The position numbers and the translations under genes are program-made. From NCBI GenBank assembly GCA_036897445.1, contig JAYMTL010000132.1, forward strand, positions 1 through 52,241: DNA of 52,241 bases, in the 5' to 3' direction. The notes under the pieces are model-generated. The model made no database searches and had not been told where the DNA came from. It saw nothing but the letters and a program-made list of their open reading frames with translations. The first letter of the stretch is position 1. Each line of letters begins with the position of its first letter. Below are positions 11,959 to 26,518 of the stretch, one piece after another. This DNA comes from Pelargonium tetragonum. Lineage: Eukaryota; Streptophyta; Magnoliopsida; Geraniales; Geraniaceae.

Positions 11959-14900
11959 CTTATTTAAGGTTTACATACAGTGAAAGTAGGCGGGGCCCTT
12001 TATTACGGCAAAAGAAGTTCAGCCTTAGAAGTGGTAGTATCCCTTAGAGTTAAACTAATATGTACCAGTTGCTTATTTGTAGGTGTCCTTGATAAGTGGA
12101 AGAAGGAATATCTCGATATCGACTCCAGGTAAAAATCCTCTGCGGATTCTTGTTATAATAAAACCCAGTGACGTGTACCTTAATTATTCCTAAAAAATTT
12201 TACAAGTTCGTAATAAGGACAAAACCTTAGCTACCTAGTAAGTAATCTCAGAATAAAAAAATAGGAGGCTTAGTAATGAAAGCTTACCTGCTTCGTTTAT
12301 AAAGTAAAATATAGGTGGAGTAACCTAGGAGCGAAAGGGGGAACCAAAAAGTATAGCTATAGGCACTTCGGTTTTTTCTAGTTCGGGATCTATCTCTTAA
12401 TGTAATTATATTTAAATGAGGATTCTGGTAAAAGGAATACCTAATTCCTACTCATGTTTTACTTAGTTACATTTCAATGCAGCGTCAATAATTGCATATT
12501 GCCATAAATCACTCTTCTATAAACAATCTATGCACGAAATTTCTTTTTCTTGTTAAATTACAGGGCTAATATGGCTAACTTTATTTAAATACCCTTTCGT
12601 ACAACCTAGTATAATTAAGACCCCTTTGAATACATTATATGAAACTTAGGATTACTCTTTCCAGTCAAGTATAGAATTATAGAATTCTCCTTTACCCACT
12701 TTCTAAACCTAGCGAACTTTTTTATAAAATGATTACAGAATTAGGATCTTAGGCCTAAAAAGCAAACCATTTTAAAGAATACTAAGTAAGAACTTTAAAA
12801 AATCTTTTTGCTGATTTATATAAACTAAGAAGCTCCGGAATATATAAAAAAAGCTTGATTTTAATCCCTAATCCTAGCTACACTAACTACATAGATCGTA
12901 GGAAACACCAAGCTCGCTCAGAAACTTCTCTTAATATTCCATTTAGTATCTTCCTAATTTGAACTCTGATTCATCGTAATTTATTACTTATACTAAAATT
13001 AACCTGTGATTCCGTTTCGTAGTCTTTGAAAAGCTTTCTTTATTCCTTTTCTTTTTTGTAAATCCGGTGCCTTTATATATATTTCAATAGTGGAAATAGG
13101 GGCTTTCCTCTGCGGATATACATTAAAAGGGTTTCCCACAGCAGGTACTTTTTTAAGGTATTATAATAACTAGAAATTCCTTTCGTACAGACGGACTCTG
13201 TATCATTTCTTTAAGCAAGCTTACCTTTAAATCCTCGTAGCTACCTATAATACCCGCCTTATAACCTGTCTTTGGAGCTGCTAAACAAAAAGGGGAGGGG
13301 ACTCACTCGCTTACTTGTTACTCAACTCCGAGAATACTAAAAAGAGAAAATAGGATACCAGATTCCTAGCTTACTCTTATGCCTACTATAAGTTAAAAAC
13401 TCGTACGTAATCAAAGGTAAGGCTTTCCTTTACAACACTAAAATGGGCCTTTATTCCTCTATACTCCAAAAATCGCTAAAACTTTCTCCTGTCAAACCTA
13501 TAAAAATAGACTAAGGCTCTTGGTAAACCCTTCTTAAACTCTTAAAGCTTCTCAGTTAGATACTTTTCCCTTTCTTTTCTTATAGTACAGACTCACTTCA
13601 TAACTTATCGGATCCTGCCAAGTTAACCTTATATAGAAAAGAACTAATGAAGAAGCAACGGCTATCCTTCTTATTTGGGACACCCGTAAATACTAATAAC
13701 TACACTTTCCCGTCTTTAAAACCCAGGTTACCTAAATCCCATAAATTCAAATAAACTTAAGTAAGTACTTTCAATAATAAAAAACTAAAGATAACAAAAC
13801 CAGACTTTAAATGTAAAAGAACTTTAAGTTTGCTAAAATACATTTCAGTGTACCTATTTAAAGTTTTTATACCAAGAGCTTTTAACGCCCTTTTTCCTGC
13901 GGTTTAGAATCCCCTTATTTGTTTGTTAATTCCTAGGCTTATTATCACCGGGACTTTCCTAAAGAAGTTGATTACCGGCCGTTAAGACTAGACTCGGGAG
14001 CTACTTTACAGACCTAGAACAAGAAAACCATACAGCTGTTATTGAGCTTTCCCTGGGTTTTGTTCTACTATAAAGAGGAGACTTACTTACCTTAGAGGAT
14101 ATAAGATTGGTAAGGTGTATTCCTAAAGTCCCTGCTGTTACTGACACAGGGGCTTTGGGGGTAATTCTAGATAAATATACTTTACCATAGGAACACCGCT
14201 TATTCTCAATCTTCTTACTCTGCTTACCCGGACCTCCTTAACTTTTCTCTAAAAATTTCCTAGTTCGTAGTTTTATAAAAAGGACTCAGTAATTTACGTC
14301 AATCCGACTACCCTTAATTCTAAAAATCCATTTATACTAAACAAAGCCACAAAATTTTTAATATGTCGACTAGAGAAGAGTATTTTATAGCTCTCTTTTT
14401 CTTTGTATTAAGACTATTACTGTAGCATAAGCTCCAATTAGGATCCTGAAAACTACCTTTCTAAAGAGGGAAAAGTGGCAGTATAAGGAGATCCAGAAGC
14501 TTTAACAGAAGTACTCCTCCTTTTTAAACTCTAAATTCAGGCTTGTACCAGGACCGCCAGGTTAGAATTCCTCTCAATATTTATAACAGTTCATAAATCT
14601 TGATTAATATTAAAGCCTTGCTTTAAAATTGACTTTTGTATTATACCGCTGCGATTCAGGGGTTTACATAGGGAAATTTTAAACAAAGTTAGAATTAGGA
14701 TTTACGTTATTTTTAACTTATTCCAGGCATAAAGATTACTGCGCGCGCTTTGCAGGTGACATAATTGAGGGAAACACCGTATGCCTGCACTCTTGTAAGG
14801 AAATTCCTATTAAGCAGAGTTCGAAACTTTTTGTGTTGGATAAAGACCCCACTAATAAATGTGTAAATAATTAATACGCATTCTCTAGGGCAACCCCCTT

Positions 14901-15850
14901 TTTTATATCTCAATTCTTAACTACCCTGAGTAATCTTACTATTTGCTGCATCGGTAGGTGATATAGAGACTCCTAATTTGGGGTGTAACCCGGGAGGAGA
15001 GGATCCTATTTAAACTAAATTTTAACTGGGTATAATAATAAGGGTTTTCCAGTATTTTCATTGAAGGGCACAACTTTGATTTTATATAGAAAACGCTTTT
15101 TAATTCTAAGTCTAGTAAGCGAGCTTAACAAAGCAATTTGTAGATAAGGGGCTCCTCGCTGACACTAAGGAAATATTATTCAGATTCAGTACCGTCACAG
15201 CTAAAAGGCTCCATATTGAGTAACAAGGAACTTATTCATAAAGGACCCAATCTTGAAAAAGGTATACTTATAATATAAGCTACGACCCCCACTCTTTTTA
15301 GGCTTTAGAAAGGCCCTACTAACCAAACTTTTACTCTATACCGCTGGTAAGACGAGGAGGTATCATACTTTATCAAGGAATAAAGGAACTTATAACTAGG
15401 TTTGTAAAATTAGAGCTACACTAAGCAGAAAACTCCTTTTGAAATACATAACTAAGCTAAGGTGTTATTATATGTAAGGTGGATAACTTTGTTTTTCCAC
15501 ACAAAGACAGGTTACGAATAGTTGAGTAAGAAGTATAGAGAGTTTTAAACAATATAATTAAAAAGTTTCTTTATTGCTTTAATCAAATCTTTACTTTTTT
15601 CATTTTTTATAGATCTTAATCTATTACAAAAAAGAAAATGAGTTTACAGAATAATAGCTAGTAATTTGTAGCTCTGAATTTTCGCTTACTATGGATAGGA
15701 GGTTCCTGTAAGGTATTACTATATGATTCGTATTTTTCTATATTTTATTCTTACTCGTGACTCGGAGAGGGCTTTCTCGTTAGAAGACTCTGGATGTACT
15801 TAATCTTTCATAGTAGTACTTTGAGCCTTTACTAATAGCAAAAAAAATAA

Positions 15851-15864
15851 GAGAGGATCCTCTC
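15851..15864. repeat. 14-bp perfect palindrome
   Basis: GAGAGGATCCTCTC is self-complementary over its whole length and is the longest GGATCC-centred example in the window. Confidence 0.85.
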
Positions 15865-18800
15865 ATGAAATTTTATTTCGAATCTTTAAACCAATCAAAT
15901 AAGTTATCCTTTTTGTTGGACTGCCGGGGTCCTTGAGGCAGGGGCTGCTGTTTTTAAGTTTTATCAAAATTATATATATATTTTAAAACGGATTTTAGTA
16001 ACAATAAATAATTACCATGTATGTTACCGTAGCAGATAAACATTCCATAGGCTAAAGGCAGAATATATTATCCACAAATTAATATTAAAAGCTTGTACAG
16101 TACGGAGAGATTTACTAAAATATCCGTCTCTCTTAGTATTACTTATATAGAAGAAAACCTTACTAACTGTTACATATCCGCAGTTAAAAATTAGGTATTG
16201 GCTGTCATGGGAAGCCAAGCATAAAAGGTGCAGACGTAATTGGTAGGTACTTCAATATCGAATCTTCTACTAAGCTAGATTTTGAATGGTTTTCATTTTA
16301 ATGAGTAGACAGCGCCCCTTTTAAGGAAACCCTTTAAAAACTAAAACAGAACCCTTTAGCGGAATTCTAATTTCTTTTTATAGGGAATACCTAAAAGCAA
16401 ATTAAGTCTCTATACTATTCAAGAATTGTCAAGTACGTAGGACTCCCACTTATAAGCCCCCTTTGTGCTCTGCGGAGAAAAGAAAACGGGGTCTTTGTTA
16501 ATATTTATTCTAAGTGTACTTTATTAAAGCTCCCGCTAGCATGTGTCATAAAACTTTCTTTTTTTGTGAAAACTCCCGAAATATACATTTAGTCTTACTT
16601 TTCCAAAAGAATCTCATATAAGCTAACCAGTCTTAGCTTAGTGAAAATCATTATGGCAGAGCCCTTGTCCTATAAAAAAAGTGCAGAGGATTCGAGCTTT
16701 GTTATCATGAGCAATCTAGTCAATAAAATGAATTGCTTTCTTGTTCTAAACTAACTACCCATAAAAATTCTTTTGAGTCTACAACAAGTCAAAATACCAG
16801 GTTTATTAAAACATTATAGGGGACCCATCTCCAATGCCGTTACAATAACTTCTATTTCTCTTGCTATTCCTATTAGCCTTACGCACTTGAAAGTGTATTC
16901 TTGGACTTTTACAAAGCACTTAGCAGAGCTCCCTTTTGTTCTTAGACCTTGCTCTTTACTCTAAAATCAACCCGAGAATCCTAACATTTACTAATTTGCA
17001 TAATTCTAAATAGATTTTACTTAATATCAGTATAAACCTCATAACATTGCAAGGCACTGATAACATATTTGAGTCAAATACTACAAGTCCGGAGTACCTC
17101 AAGATAGCAATATCCAAAACCCCCTCGAATAACAAAAGGAAGTGTGACGTATAATTTTAGCGCCCCTAGACAATAAAAAACTCTAATAAGGTTTTGTAAC
17201 TCATAAAGAAGTAGAAATATGAGCGGATTTTTCATTATGAGATCCTAGAGATAAACTCCCTAGACAACGTACAAACATTACAAAGTGAATTTCTTTTTAG
17301 GTGAACTAAGCCCGATTAGAACCCTTTGGTTACGGGCAATAAGTTTGCTCTACCTTAACTTAAATTCCTATCATACTCAAGTAAGAAAAGTTCCTTATAT
17401 ATATATATCTTTCCAATATCTGAGCATTTTCCTTTGCTGAAGCTAGGCTGAAACAACCAAGTTCTTTATTTAGTCGAAATTCTTAGTAGGGTTTTGGTGT
17501 GCCCTTAGGCTTGTCTGTTATATTGGGTTATCCTAAAAGGGTTTCTCCTATTATTTCATTTTAAGGTATTGCGTCGGAGGTGATGCTAGGGTGTTCTTCC
17601 CAAATCCCGGGTTTACCTTTCAAAAAGTGGGTTTATAGACTCTAAAATTTACCACAGTATAGCTTTTTTAACTAAACACCTAACAAAACTTTTATTTGAT
17701 AGGCTAGGTATCTTAACCAGGATTAAAAAAGAATTATGAACTTTCTTGCCGCTAGTAGAACTCTAGTGAATTTAGGTATGGCCTGTTCTCATTAGGAGAG
17801 AGTCTGTTTCTACCAAAGCCCGGTGTTATGAATAAATTCTATTTTTGGTAAGCCCGATCTCTTGGGGTTTTCTTAAATAACACAACTAGGGCAGTCCTTT
17901 TCCCGGTTTCATTTCACAAACAAAGCTTGATTTTAAATTTTAGGAGACTGTTTCACGATTAACTTACTACTGAGTTCTAATTTCTTTCCTATAATTAATT
18001 CGAGAATTGTGTATTTCTTGACATATACTTTAACTGCAATTAATTAGACTTTATCACTTGTATAATGTTTTTTCGGAAGTTTTAATATCAGAGAGATAGA
18101 GACTTTTTGCAATAGAATACCATAAGCAAGAAAAGACTCTTCATTATAAGAATTTAGAAAGCTACACAAACGCAAGGGAGCTCTCAAAGCTCCACAAAGT
18201 ATGCCTCAAGAGATTCTTTTAGTTAAGTTATTGTGTCAATGTCGGGCTCCTAACCCACTAATATGGAATTCGGAGTATAGAAAATCTAGAAACGTGGGTC
18301 CACTTGTTTACAAATATACAAATATAGGCTCAAGGTATTTGAGTTAAATCTATTTTATTTAGAATAGAAGTCTACGTGTTAAGAGCTCAGTTATAAGAAT
18401 CTAGGAGGTCAACACAGAAATTTGGAAGATAAAAAATGGATATGCTTTAACGAGGATCTAGTTTTAACTTGTTTCTATAGGAGATAAGAGGGGGTAAGAT
18501 TTAAGTATAATTAAACTTTGGGTTCCCGGGGTTTGTAGCTATGGTAGTTTATCACATTCTTGACATATTTAGAGATTTAAATTATCCTGCTTAGTCATTA
18601 GGAACGCCTTACCGTAGAAAGTTTCATACAAGTTTTAGTAGCCCCTTTCTATTTTCAATATACATTTAGGACAGCTAGACTTTTATAAATTCTGCATAAA
18701 CCCTTACATGACATATATATAAGAAATCTCGTGTATTCCTTGCTAGAGTCTTTATTCTTTTTGACATCTTAAAGGCAAATAGTTCTTGGGAAGATATTTT

Positions 18801-19297
18801 AAGGGTTTTCTACACGACCTAATAATTAGGAAAACGTTTTCGAGACTTCCCTTACTTTTTAAGTCTGTGCTACTTTCACATCTATAATCCTTATACCTTA
18901 TATTAGGTACTAGTGTTAGGCATCTAAAATTATCATAACAAACCCTAGCTGGTGGAGAACTCAGCTACCCTGTATTCTTTAACAGGACCCTGCCTCAAAA
19001 CCTTTCCTAGGAGTGTTCTAATTAAAATTGTAAAGAACCTGTTACTTTACATACCACGGACTGTTGCATTAATGAGTAATGAACTGTTATATTCCCTAAA
19101 TTAAGTAAAAAGTAATAGACCTGTCTTTTATAATAGTATTTCGTGTAAAGCTCAAGAGATAAACAAACTCCTCTGTACAAAAGGAACTCTATTCCATGTC
19201 GCAGCTATAGCACTTTTAAATATCAAGCATTACGAGCGCGTCCGTCCCTTAAAACCTTAATTTGTACAAGCTACTTTATATACTAGTAATAGAAGAA

Positions 19298-19315
19298 GAG
19301 ACCTTAAAAGGTCTC
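19298..19315. repeat. hairpin with TAAA turn
   Basis: Perfect eight-pair stem GAGACCTT / AAGGTCTC separated only by AA, so the turn reads TAAA. It has the same design as 39197-39216 and 49041-49058. Confidence 0.85.
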
Positions 19316-22300
19316 ACCTGGTAAAGTATATAATTATAGAAAAAGGTTGGGCGCTTGAATTCTTAACTTTGGTGAAACTAGAGCTAAAGTAAAACTAACT
19401 AACGAAAAGCTTTTTTTAAGAGTTCTTACTTAATATAAATCTTTATATTGAATATTCATTTTTCTATCTATTGTAGACAGACAGGGCCACTTAAACCTAG
19501 GAGCAGTTCAACGCAATAAGCATAGCAAAGGGCGCCCTAGAATAGGTTTCTTCGAATTAGCTATTATATATAAAAAATATCCTTTAGTTTGTACTTAATA
19601 GATATTCTTGGTAGAACGGCTCTAATAAGCAGGGTGTCACTATCATTAACAGGAATTTTTGGATATGCAAAATATTGAGCTTACTCTATACGCTTAGGAT
19701 CCTTCCTGTAAGTATAAACTCGAAAATTTTACAAACTCTTGCTTTTATATGTATTATCTCCCCGCACTCTTAGAAAAAGAAATTTGAAAGGGATAAAACA
19801 AAGTGTCCGTCTCTTTTATAAATTTGATTTATAACTACGAGTTACAGCTCCTCTGAAACGCTTTTACTTGTCTTCCTTTTAAACTTACTTAGCAATCCCT
19901 TATCCTCTGAAGAGCCCCTTTAAGTGTATTCTCCTATGCTTTTTAGAAACTCCTTTTTTATATGACCTGGATTAGCGCTTAAAACGAAACTGCATATATT
20001 TCCAATTTGGGCATTCATTAAAGGACTTCTTGTATTTAAGCTAGTAGTTGGATTAGGTCCGCTTAGGAATTCTTAGAAATTTGCAGAGGGTTATTACCGG
20101 TGTTAAAGACTCGAGATTTCCTTAATAGTTTACAAGAGAGTAAGCTTCTCTTTAAGTGAAATCCTGAATCTATCGTTATGCCCGAAATTTTGACTTATTC
20201 GATTCCCTTTTTCCGAGATTTTGTCCTTTTAATAAATAAAGTTGCAGTTTTGGATTCCCGGTTCTAACGGCGGGGTACTCTAGATTCTAAAAAAATTATT
20301 TAACATTAAAAAATTTTTTACAGTAGACTTATCACTAGAAAAAAGGGCTGCTCAACTTAAACTTCGGGAATAGTTAAAGAAATTCTTACCCTTTTGAGTA
20401 AATACCTTCAAAAAAGACTAAGGATAACAAATCTAGATTAATTATCAAAACCTGTTGTATGGTCATTTGCGTGTGCAGATTCGTAAGTAAAGAGCCCCTA
20501 AAATTCCCTGATTTCTACATTCCTAAGAGATTTACCGAAAAGCAAAGGAGCTTCCGTGATTACTTAAAAAATAGAAGTTTGGCTTGCTCCCCCAAAGAGA
20601 CCCTCTAAACTAAATGAGTAGCTCAAAACTTAGAATTTAAAATAGAGAAACTGGTTTGTAAAAATGCCAGCCTTAACACTGTATAAAAGCTCCCTCCTAA
20701 CTCAATGCCTAAGATTTACAACCAGACAGAAAACTAAGAAAAAGCAAAGGTTCTGCAAACTTCTAATAAGTCTAAACTCCTACAGACCTTGTATATCTTT
20801 CTACTGCTTGTAAAACCTATTCATTTCTATATCTCACTCCACTGAGCGAGGATCCGCAGAAAAAGTCCCTCTTAATATAGGAAAAGAGGCAACTTATGCA
20901 GGGGATTCTGATATATTTTAAGAGTATGAATAAGAGCTTGGAACACTTTCTAGATAATGGAATCTTGTTATATTTATACCTTCGGATATTAGAATTTTAT
21001 TATAATGGACTTAGAGATTTTCGGTCTTATAATATAAGGGGACCTGTTACTACAAAACCTGCCCGGTAGGCCCGTCGAGGGATTTTTATATTTAGGAGGA
21101 TTGCTCTATTCCCAACAAATTAGAATGATAAGCTTGGGCGTATTAATCGTCGTTTTCTTATATCTTATGAAGCGGCTTAGGACCCCATAACTTACCGGAT
21201 AAACTATCTTGAACCACCGGCATTCCTTTTAAACTCCTTATGAATTTTTTAAGTTTAGTTTAAAGGAAACGTCACTCTAAATAAGATCTTTTTTCATATT
21301 GGAATTTCTAGGAGACTGAACCTACAACAAAAAACTTCCTGCATTACCGAGTACCAACCTGAGAGGAAGTTGATAACTAAACATACTATAATTTTACTAA
21401 CTTGCAGGGATTTAAATAAAATTTTATTCTACTAAGCGAAGATTCTAATTTGAATTATAAAAAAATTGAATTTGAGCGAGATGAATTTAGGTATATCGGG
21501 ATTTGAACCTTCAACATATTTAGGACAGTATACTTTGGTTTACCTTTTATCAGAATAGAATCTCGTAAGTAAAAAAAGGTTTTCCTTATTAGCTGTAGAT
21601 GATACAGAATAAGTCTTTATTCTTTTTAAGTGATTTTCTTATTCAACTCGGCTTTTTCATTTTTTAATAAGGGGGCTTTCTTAAAAGGAAAGATTTATTT
21701 ACAATTTATAGGCTTGCAGTATACCAACGGAAATTTTCTTACTAAGTTTCATGGACAAATAAAGGAAGAATAGAGGGACTTTTGGCTAATCAGGAATTAA
21801 GAGAGCCAAGCTAAGTAAGTGAAAAGGCAGCCTTCCAGTTTCAATTTGTACAAGTTTTTTAGGAACAAGCCAAAGCACTTCTATAAAAAGCCAGGCTACT
21901 TTTTGGGGTCTTAAAAATAGTAAATAAAGTCATATTTAAGGTAGCGCTTAACCTTTTTCAGAAGGCCTTTTTCTTATAATCTTATGTCGGGAGTTTCTCT
22001 GGTCTGACTTACCTCTCTACAACTTCTACTAATTAGAATTAGAACAGGAATAATTAAGAATCTCTTATGGCTTATGCTTCATTTTCTAATAAAAAGAGGG
22101 GAAAATAACCAAATTTGTAGGAATTTCAGAATCCCGAAAGGGTAAAGGATTTTTTTATACCCCCCCAGAGTTTTTCCCTAATAGGGGAGCTGTTAGATTC
22201 AAGGCAGTTTACAAGGTATTTTAATATCAGATAATAGTATACCCGTGGGAATGCAAAGTGTAACATTCTAAAAAAGAGTTATAAAACTAAGAGTATCCCT

Positions 22301-23288
22301 ACCTCGACTTGGAACCCTTGAAAATCAAAGCCCTTTATAAAAGCTTTGTCGAATGAGAATTGAAGACAAGTAAATAGCCCTTCAGGTGTATACTAAATCA
22401 AGAGTCTGCTCTATCTAAGTGATTGCATCTATATTTGACTTAACTACAACACTGTACAGGGGGCCTCGCAAGTAAGAGAGACTCCTTTTTGTTTTTTACA
22501 ATTTGTACGGGCTTACTTAAGTCATATAGTGGGTGTCAGTTTTCCTGTATATTTAGAAAGCCTTGTCATACCAAAGAATTACCTGTGAGCTTCGTGACTC
22601 AAGGATTTTTATTGAAAAAATCAGGTACCTTGAAAGTTTAAAACTAAACCCTTTGGTAAGAGAAGAAATTGCCTGTAAATAAGGAACCCATCCTCACCTT
22701 GAGGCACCGAGTAAAATAGTAAAGGCCTGGCCGCTTGATATTTGATATAGGCTCCTTTAAGAAAATTTAGTATACTACTTTTTCGTGTAACGGCTACCCC
22801 GGTTCTAATATTAGACTTTAATTGGTATAGGATGCAAACTCGTGTATGCTAAATTTCTCTTCCTTTTGTTCAGTAATTCTAGAGTAGCACCTATTATAAT
22901 TATACTTAGTGTGTTTATAAATAAAAGGATCTTCCAAAAAGAAAAGATAAAAAGAAGTTTAGGGGTTAAGGGATTCCCTTTGACTTTCCTATTAATTGCC
23001 TATTCACTAAAAAAAAACTAGTACAAATTAAGTTTACAACAGGGAAACTCAGAATTCCTATCATTTCTTTTTCTATAAAATTCCTGAGATCTCGCTTCCT
23101 TTTAACTCGATTGGGATTTGTATTTTTATTCTATTTAACAACCAGAAACACCAAAAATTCAATTAAACTTTAGCCTTTACTGCTTTATTCCGTAACATCT
23201 CCTTCACTATCTGAAGTAGGGAACTTAGAAACACAAAGGAACAGGCAGCAAGAGGGCTTACAAAACTCTCTAACAGGTGCCTTTCAAA

Positions 23289-23360
23289 AGCCTAATACGA
23301 CTTGAACCCACGTACACTCCTTCAATTCAGGGGCGCTCTAACCTTTCATCTCAACAAGCT
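23289..23360 (-). pseudogene. degenerate tRNA-like sequence, 72 nt
   Basis: Exactly 72 bases separate the two ends of a plausible acceptor stem, AGCTTG pairing with TAGGCT (six pairs, two of them G-T). Inside, in order on the minus strand, are an AAGGTTAGAGC D-loop side, an anticodon-arm-like hairpin CCCCT/AGGAG with one mismatch and loop GAATTGA, and a T arm with GGGTTCAAGTC. The 5' strand of the D stem is lost, U33 is absent, and the T stem has a mismatch. The layout is that of a tRNA but the conserved positions are damaged, so I call it a relic and assign no amino acid. Confidence 0.4.
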
Positions 23361-26360
23361 GTTAATGTATTCTCTAAACAGCCTAGAGATTGTTAGAAAA
23401 GTTAGAAAAAGGGGTTCGATTTTAAATTCTAATTATAATATATATATAAGCGATTCTTTTTTCTGAGTTTATGGTTACGCTTTCCAATAGGGTGTCTTCC
23501 ATAGAAGATAAGAGTAAAGTCGAATTACTGCTAGCACTCCTGTACTTAGGTATCTGCTATACTTTTTATTACACAACTAAAAATGAACTTGTGGATATAA
23601 ATAGTATTGAGGTGTAGTACTTAAACCCTCTTGTCCTCTGCAGTTACTAGTAGAGAGAGGGGAGACACCTTATAGTCTAGGGGTATCCAACGGCCTTAGA
23701 AAGATGTTTAATTCTTTAACAAAAAAATAAGGGTGGTATAAATTTTTGAAATGTTACGTGCACAAAGGCTCTGGGTACTGCTTTTCTTATTCAGCAACTC
23801 ACGCATAAAGACAGGGCATATTTTCTATATCTAAGTTGTGGATTTCTTTTTCTGCTTCCGGCTATTTTCAGAACTTCTCGGATCTGCCAGTTCTAATAGA
23901 GTACCCAAAATTCTTGGTATTAAGATTTTTATGAGATCTTGCGGGAACCCTTATGCAAGTACATGAGTCAAAATTACCCTCTTTATCGCAGATATAGCTT
24001 TCAATTCTCAAAAAGGACAAAAAAGGATTTTGGTAAAGACAAACCTTTTGGGACTCTCCTAACTAGCTAGAAACTTTTTAGAATTTAACCTCATTTCAAA
24101 CTTCGAAATCTAAATCAACTTTTCCATGAACAAACAAGAAGGGTACTAGATCTTTAGACAGTTCCAGATGGGACCGGAAGTTCGTTTCCTGAAGGAGGGG
24201 TACAAACAAAAGAAGACGGAAAAGGGATTCTCTCTTCGGACAAGGTAAAATGTTAATTTAGCTTCAGGAGTTTTTTCTTGCTTCTTATATTCCTACACTA
24301 TCACTATTCGAGGTCCTTTTCAAAATTATAAAGCTGATTCGAACTACCGCGAGCCAGATAAGCCTTTTTTCGTTTTTGACAAAGAAAAGGGTAATATAAC
24401 TCAATCCTTCTAACTAAGGGGTAAGATTCCTATAAACTTAAAGGCCGCGACAAGAAACTATGAAATTACCCCCAGGAACCCTCTCACGCTTTTTACACAG
24501 ATTCATAACGTATCAGATTAATTAAGCATCTACTGAATTCTTTTGTACGATAAAACGCCAGTATTACTAAAAATGACTGTTGGTTCAAATCTCGGTTAAG
24601 CTTGAAACCTGGGTTTACCCGAATACGTTTCTTTTCTTTTTCTAATTCTAAAGGTGGGCTTTAAGCAGCCTCTTTATCGAAATCCAAATTGTAAAATATT
24701 TCCACAAAAATAAATAGGGTAGTCTCGTGTCCATTCCCCTCCATTTATCAAACTCGACCAAGCTCAGCAAATACGAGTACTAATTTAGGAAAAGGTTCTA
24801 AGAACTACTCTAAAAAAGAATCTTGTTCAGGAAGTATAGGCAATATCGAAAAAAGGAGGGGCAAAGTTCATATCAAGCCTCCTCTAGACATTTTTTTGTT
24901 TAACGACCTTTGGGGACTAAGAAATGCTAGATAAAATGATAGGGGCCCTAACCTCATAAGGACAAGAGGCTGGAAAACTAGCATCAAATAAGGTTTTGTT
25001 TTTAGTATTAAGGCTGGCCAAGTAGATAGGCGCTCTCTTCATAGAAGCTATTACATTAGGTCGATCTGCCACTCATTTTTGTATGCATAAAAACCTTCCC
25101 TTACTTTTTAGGACAAATAAGACCTAGTAGAGCTTTATAAAGTGGGGATTACTTTAAGATGCTAGTTGAAGCTCGGAGAGTTCTAGAACACTCGAGGTAC
25201 AACTAAATATATAGGCTAAAGCACAGAAGCCGGGCTTCCCCCTTATTTACGGGGTTTGGGCCCTTTATTAGTGCATAGGCATGAACTAAAGCTTAGTGTT
25301 TGTACTTAAATTTTAGAGAAAAGAGCTAATTAGAGTGCACTACTTAATTAACACCCCTTCTACAAAGTTTCCAAAAAGTCTTAAGGAGCCCCCTTATTTG
25401 ACTGCAAGGTAAGCTTTTTACATTCTTTTTCTTTCTTAAAAATCTGTTTGTTCACTAAATATCTAGAAGAGTGTTCTACTTCTTGTAAGGGTTTCCTTAT
25501 CTAAAATTATAACCCAAGTATATCTAAAAAGAAGAGTTTAGTCTACATTAAGAATGAATCCTCTTAGCTTTTTTCTATCTAAAACTAAAAACCTTTTCAC
25601 TTTTGGCAACAAAGAAAGGGAACCCCTTAAGCAATTCTACGAAATCTGCTATTTAAAAAGGAAAACGGCTTTTAAAATGTTAAATCTGGATTTATATTGA
25701 AAAGGGGTCTAAATATATAAAAATCCTTTCTTAAATCATGAGTTAGGGACTTTTTTTATCTCTTGCACTTTCTTTTTGGGTTCTACTTTATAGGATACCC
25801 GCTTTTTTTGAATACCGGGGTTATTGAGAGCACATAACATAAACATATTGGTAAAGGAATGCTTTTTTAGGCGACTTATCTTATTCGAAAGTTTTTAAGG
25901 ACTCCTTGACATACGGCATAAGAATTTCTCGTTTCCCAAAGACACAAGGACACTCCTTCAGTTTTTAGTTATCTAATCCCAAAATCTAGAGGAGCCTGAC
26001 ATCTTGAGAAAAAAATCCCCGAGAAACTTGAATGTGGGTTCCTGTTCATTTTTATTTACTATAACTTTGTATCTAAATCTGGCGCTTAATATTCCTAATG
26101 AAATTCCCTAGAATTCGCGGTTGTAATTATTCAACCTTTCATATGCTGGTTATAGAAAGCTTACATTTAACAAAATTCCATTTTTCATTTCTAGAAAAGG
26201 AGAAAGTTTCCTTAGCAGATTTTTTTGATATAAAAGATTCGAAACTTTAGTATATATGTAGGCGCCCCATTAACGAATAAAAAACTCTACTTAATAGAGA
26301 AATTTTGACATAACTCGTTTAGAATCAAAAAGAGTTAAAGTCAAAAGCAACAAAGCACTT

Positions 26361-26430
26361 GACGGGTTAAAATGCATTTCCTTCAAGCCAATGCTAAGTA
26401 ACGCTCTGCTGTTGAGCTGTTGATAAAACA
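26361..26430 (-). pseudogene. tRNA-like relic with intact D arm
   Basis: On the minus strand this holds a recognisable D arm: AGCTC, loop AACAGCA, GAGCGTT (about 26400-26418), with a perfect GCTC/GAGC stem but no GG in the loop. A TTAGCAT-containing stretch follows where an anticodon arm would lie, then a weak T-arm-like stretch ending CCCGTC (about 26361-26376). Anticodon and T stems do not pair properly, so no anticodon is assigned. Its neighbour at 26519-26580 is also tRNA-like, which suggests a decayed tRNA pair. Confidence 0.35.
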
Positions 26431-26518
26431 TATAAATTCATGTAAAGTTATTTTTTTTTATTAAGAAGCCTACGATTTTAGCCAGTAACAAAGCAAACCC
26501 AAGATGCACTAAAGTAAG

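Larger units (their letters stand above)
7449..23288. other. long gene-free desert
   Basis: About 16 kb with no supported gene. Apart from island D (8040-8240) it holds isolated hairpins (11120, 11933, 15851, 19298), a TAAAAAATTTTTTA palindrome at about 20317-20330, many GAATTC, AAGCTT and GGATCC sites, and two weak T-arm-like words (9886 and 21500) that could not be folded into tRNAs. Confidence 0.75.

Noticed and set aside
1-16600. A regular spacing of about 90-100 bases between GG/CC palindromes
   Set aside because: The first few sites looked evenly spaced, but later ones cluster irregularly, so no period is claimed.
21489-21560. Minus-strand GAAGGTTCAAATCCCG as a tRNA gene
   Set aside because: The spacing is tRNA-like, but T stem, anticodon stem and acceptor stem all fail to pair.
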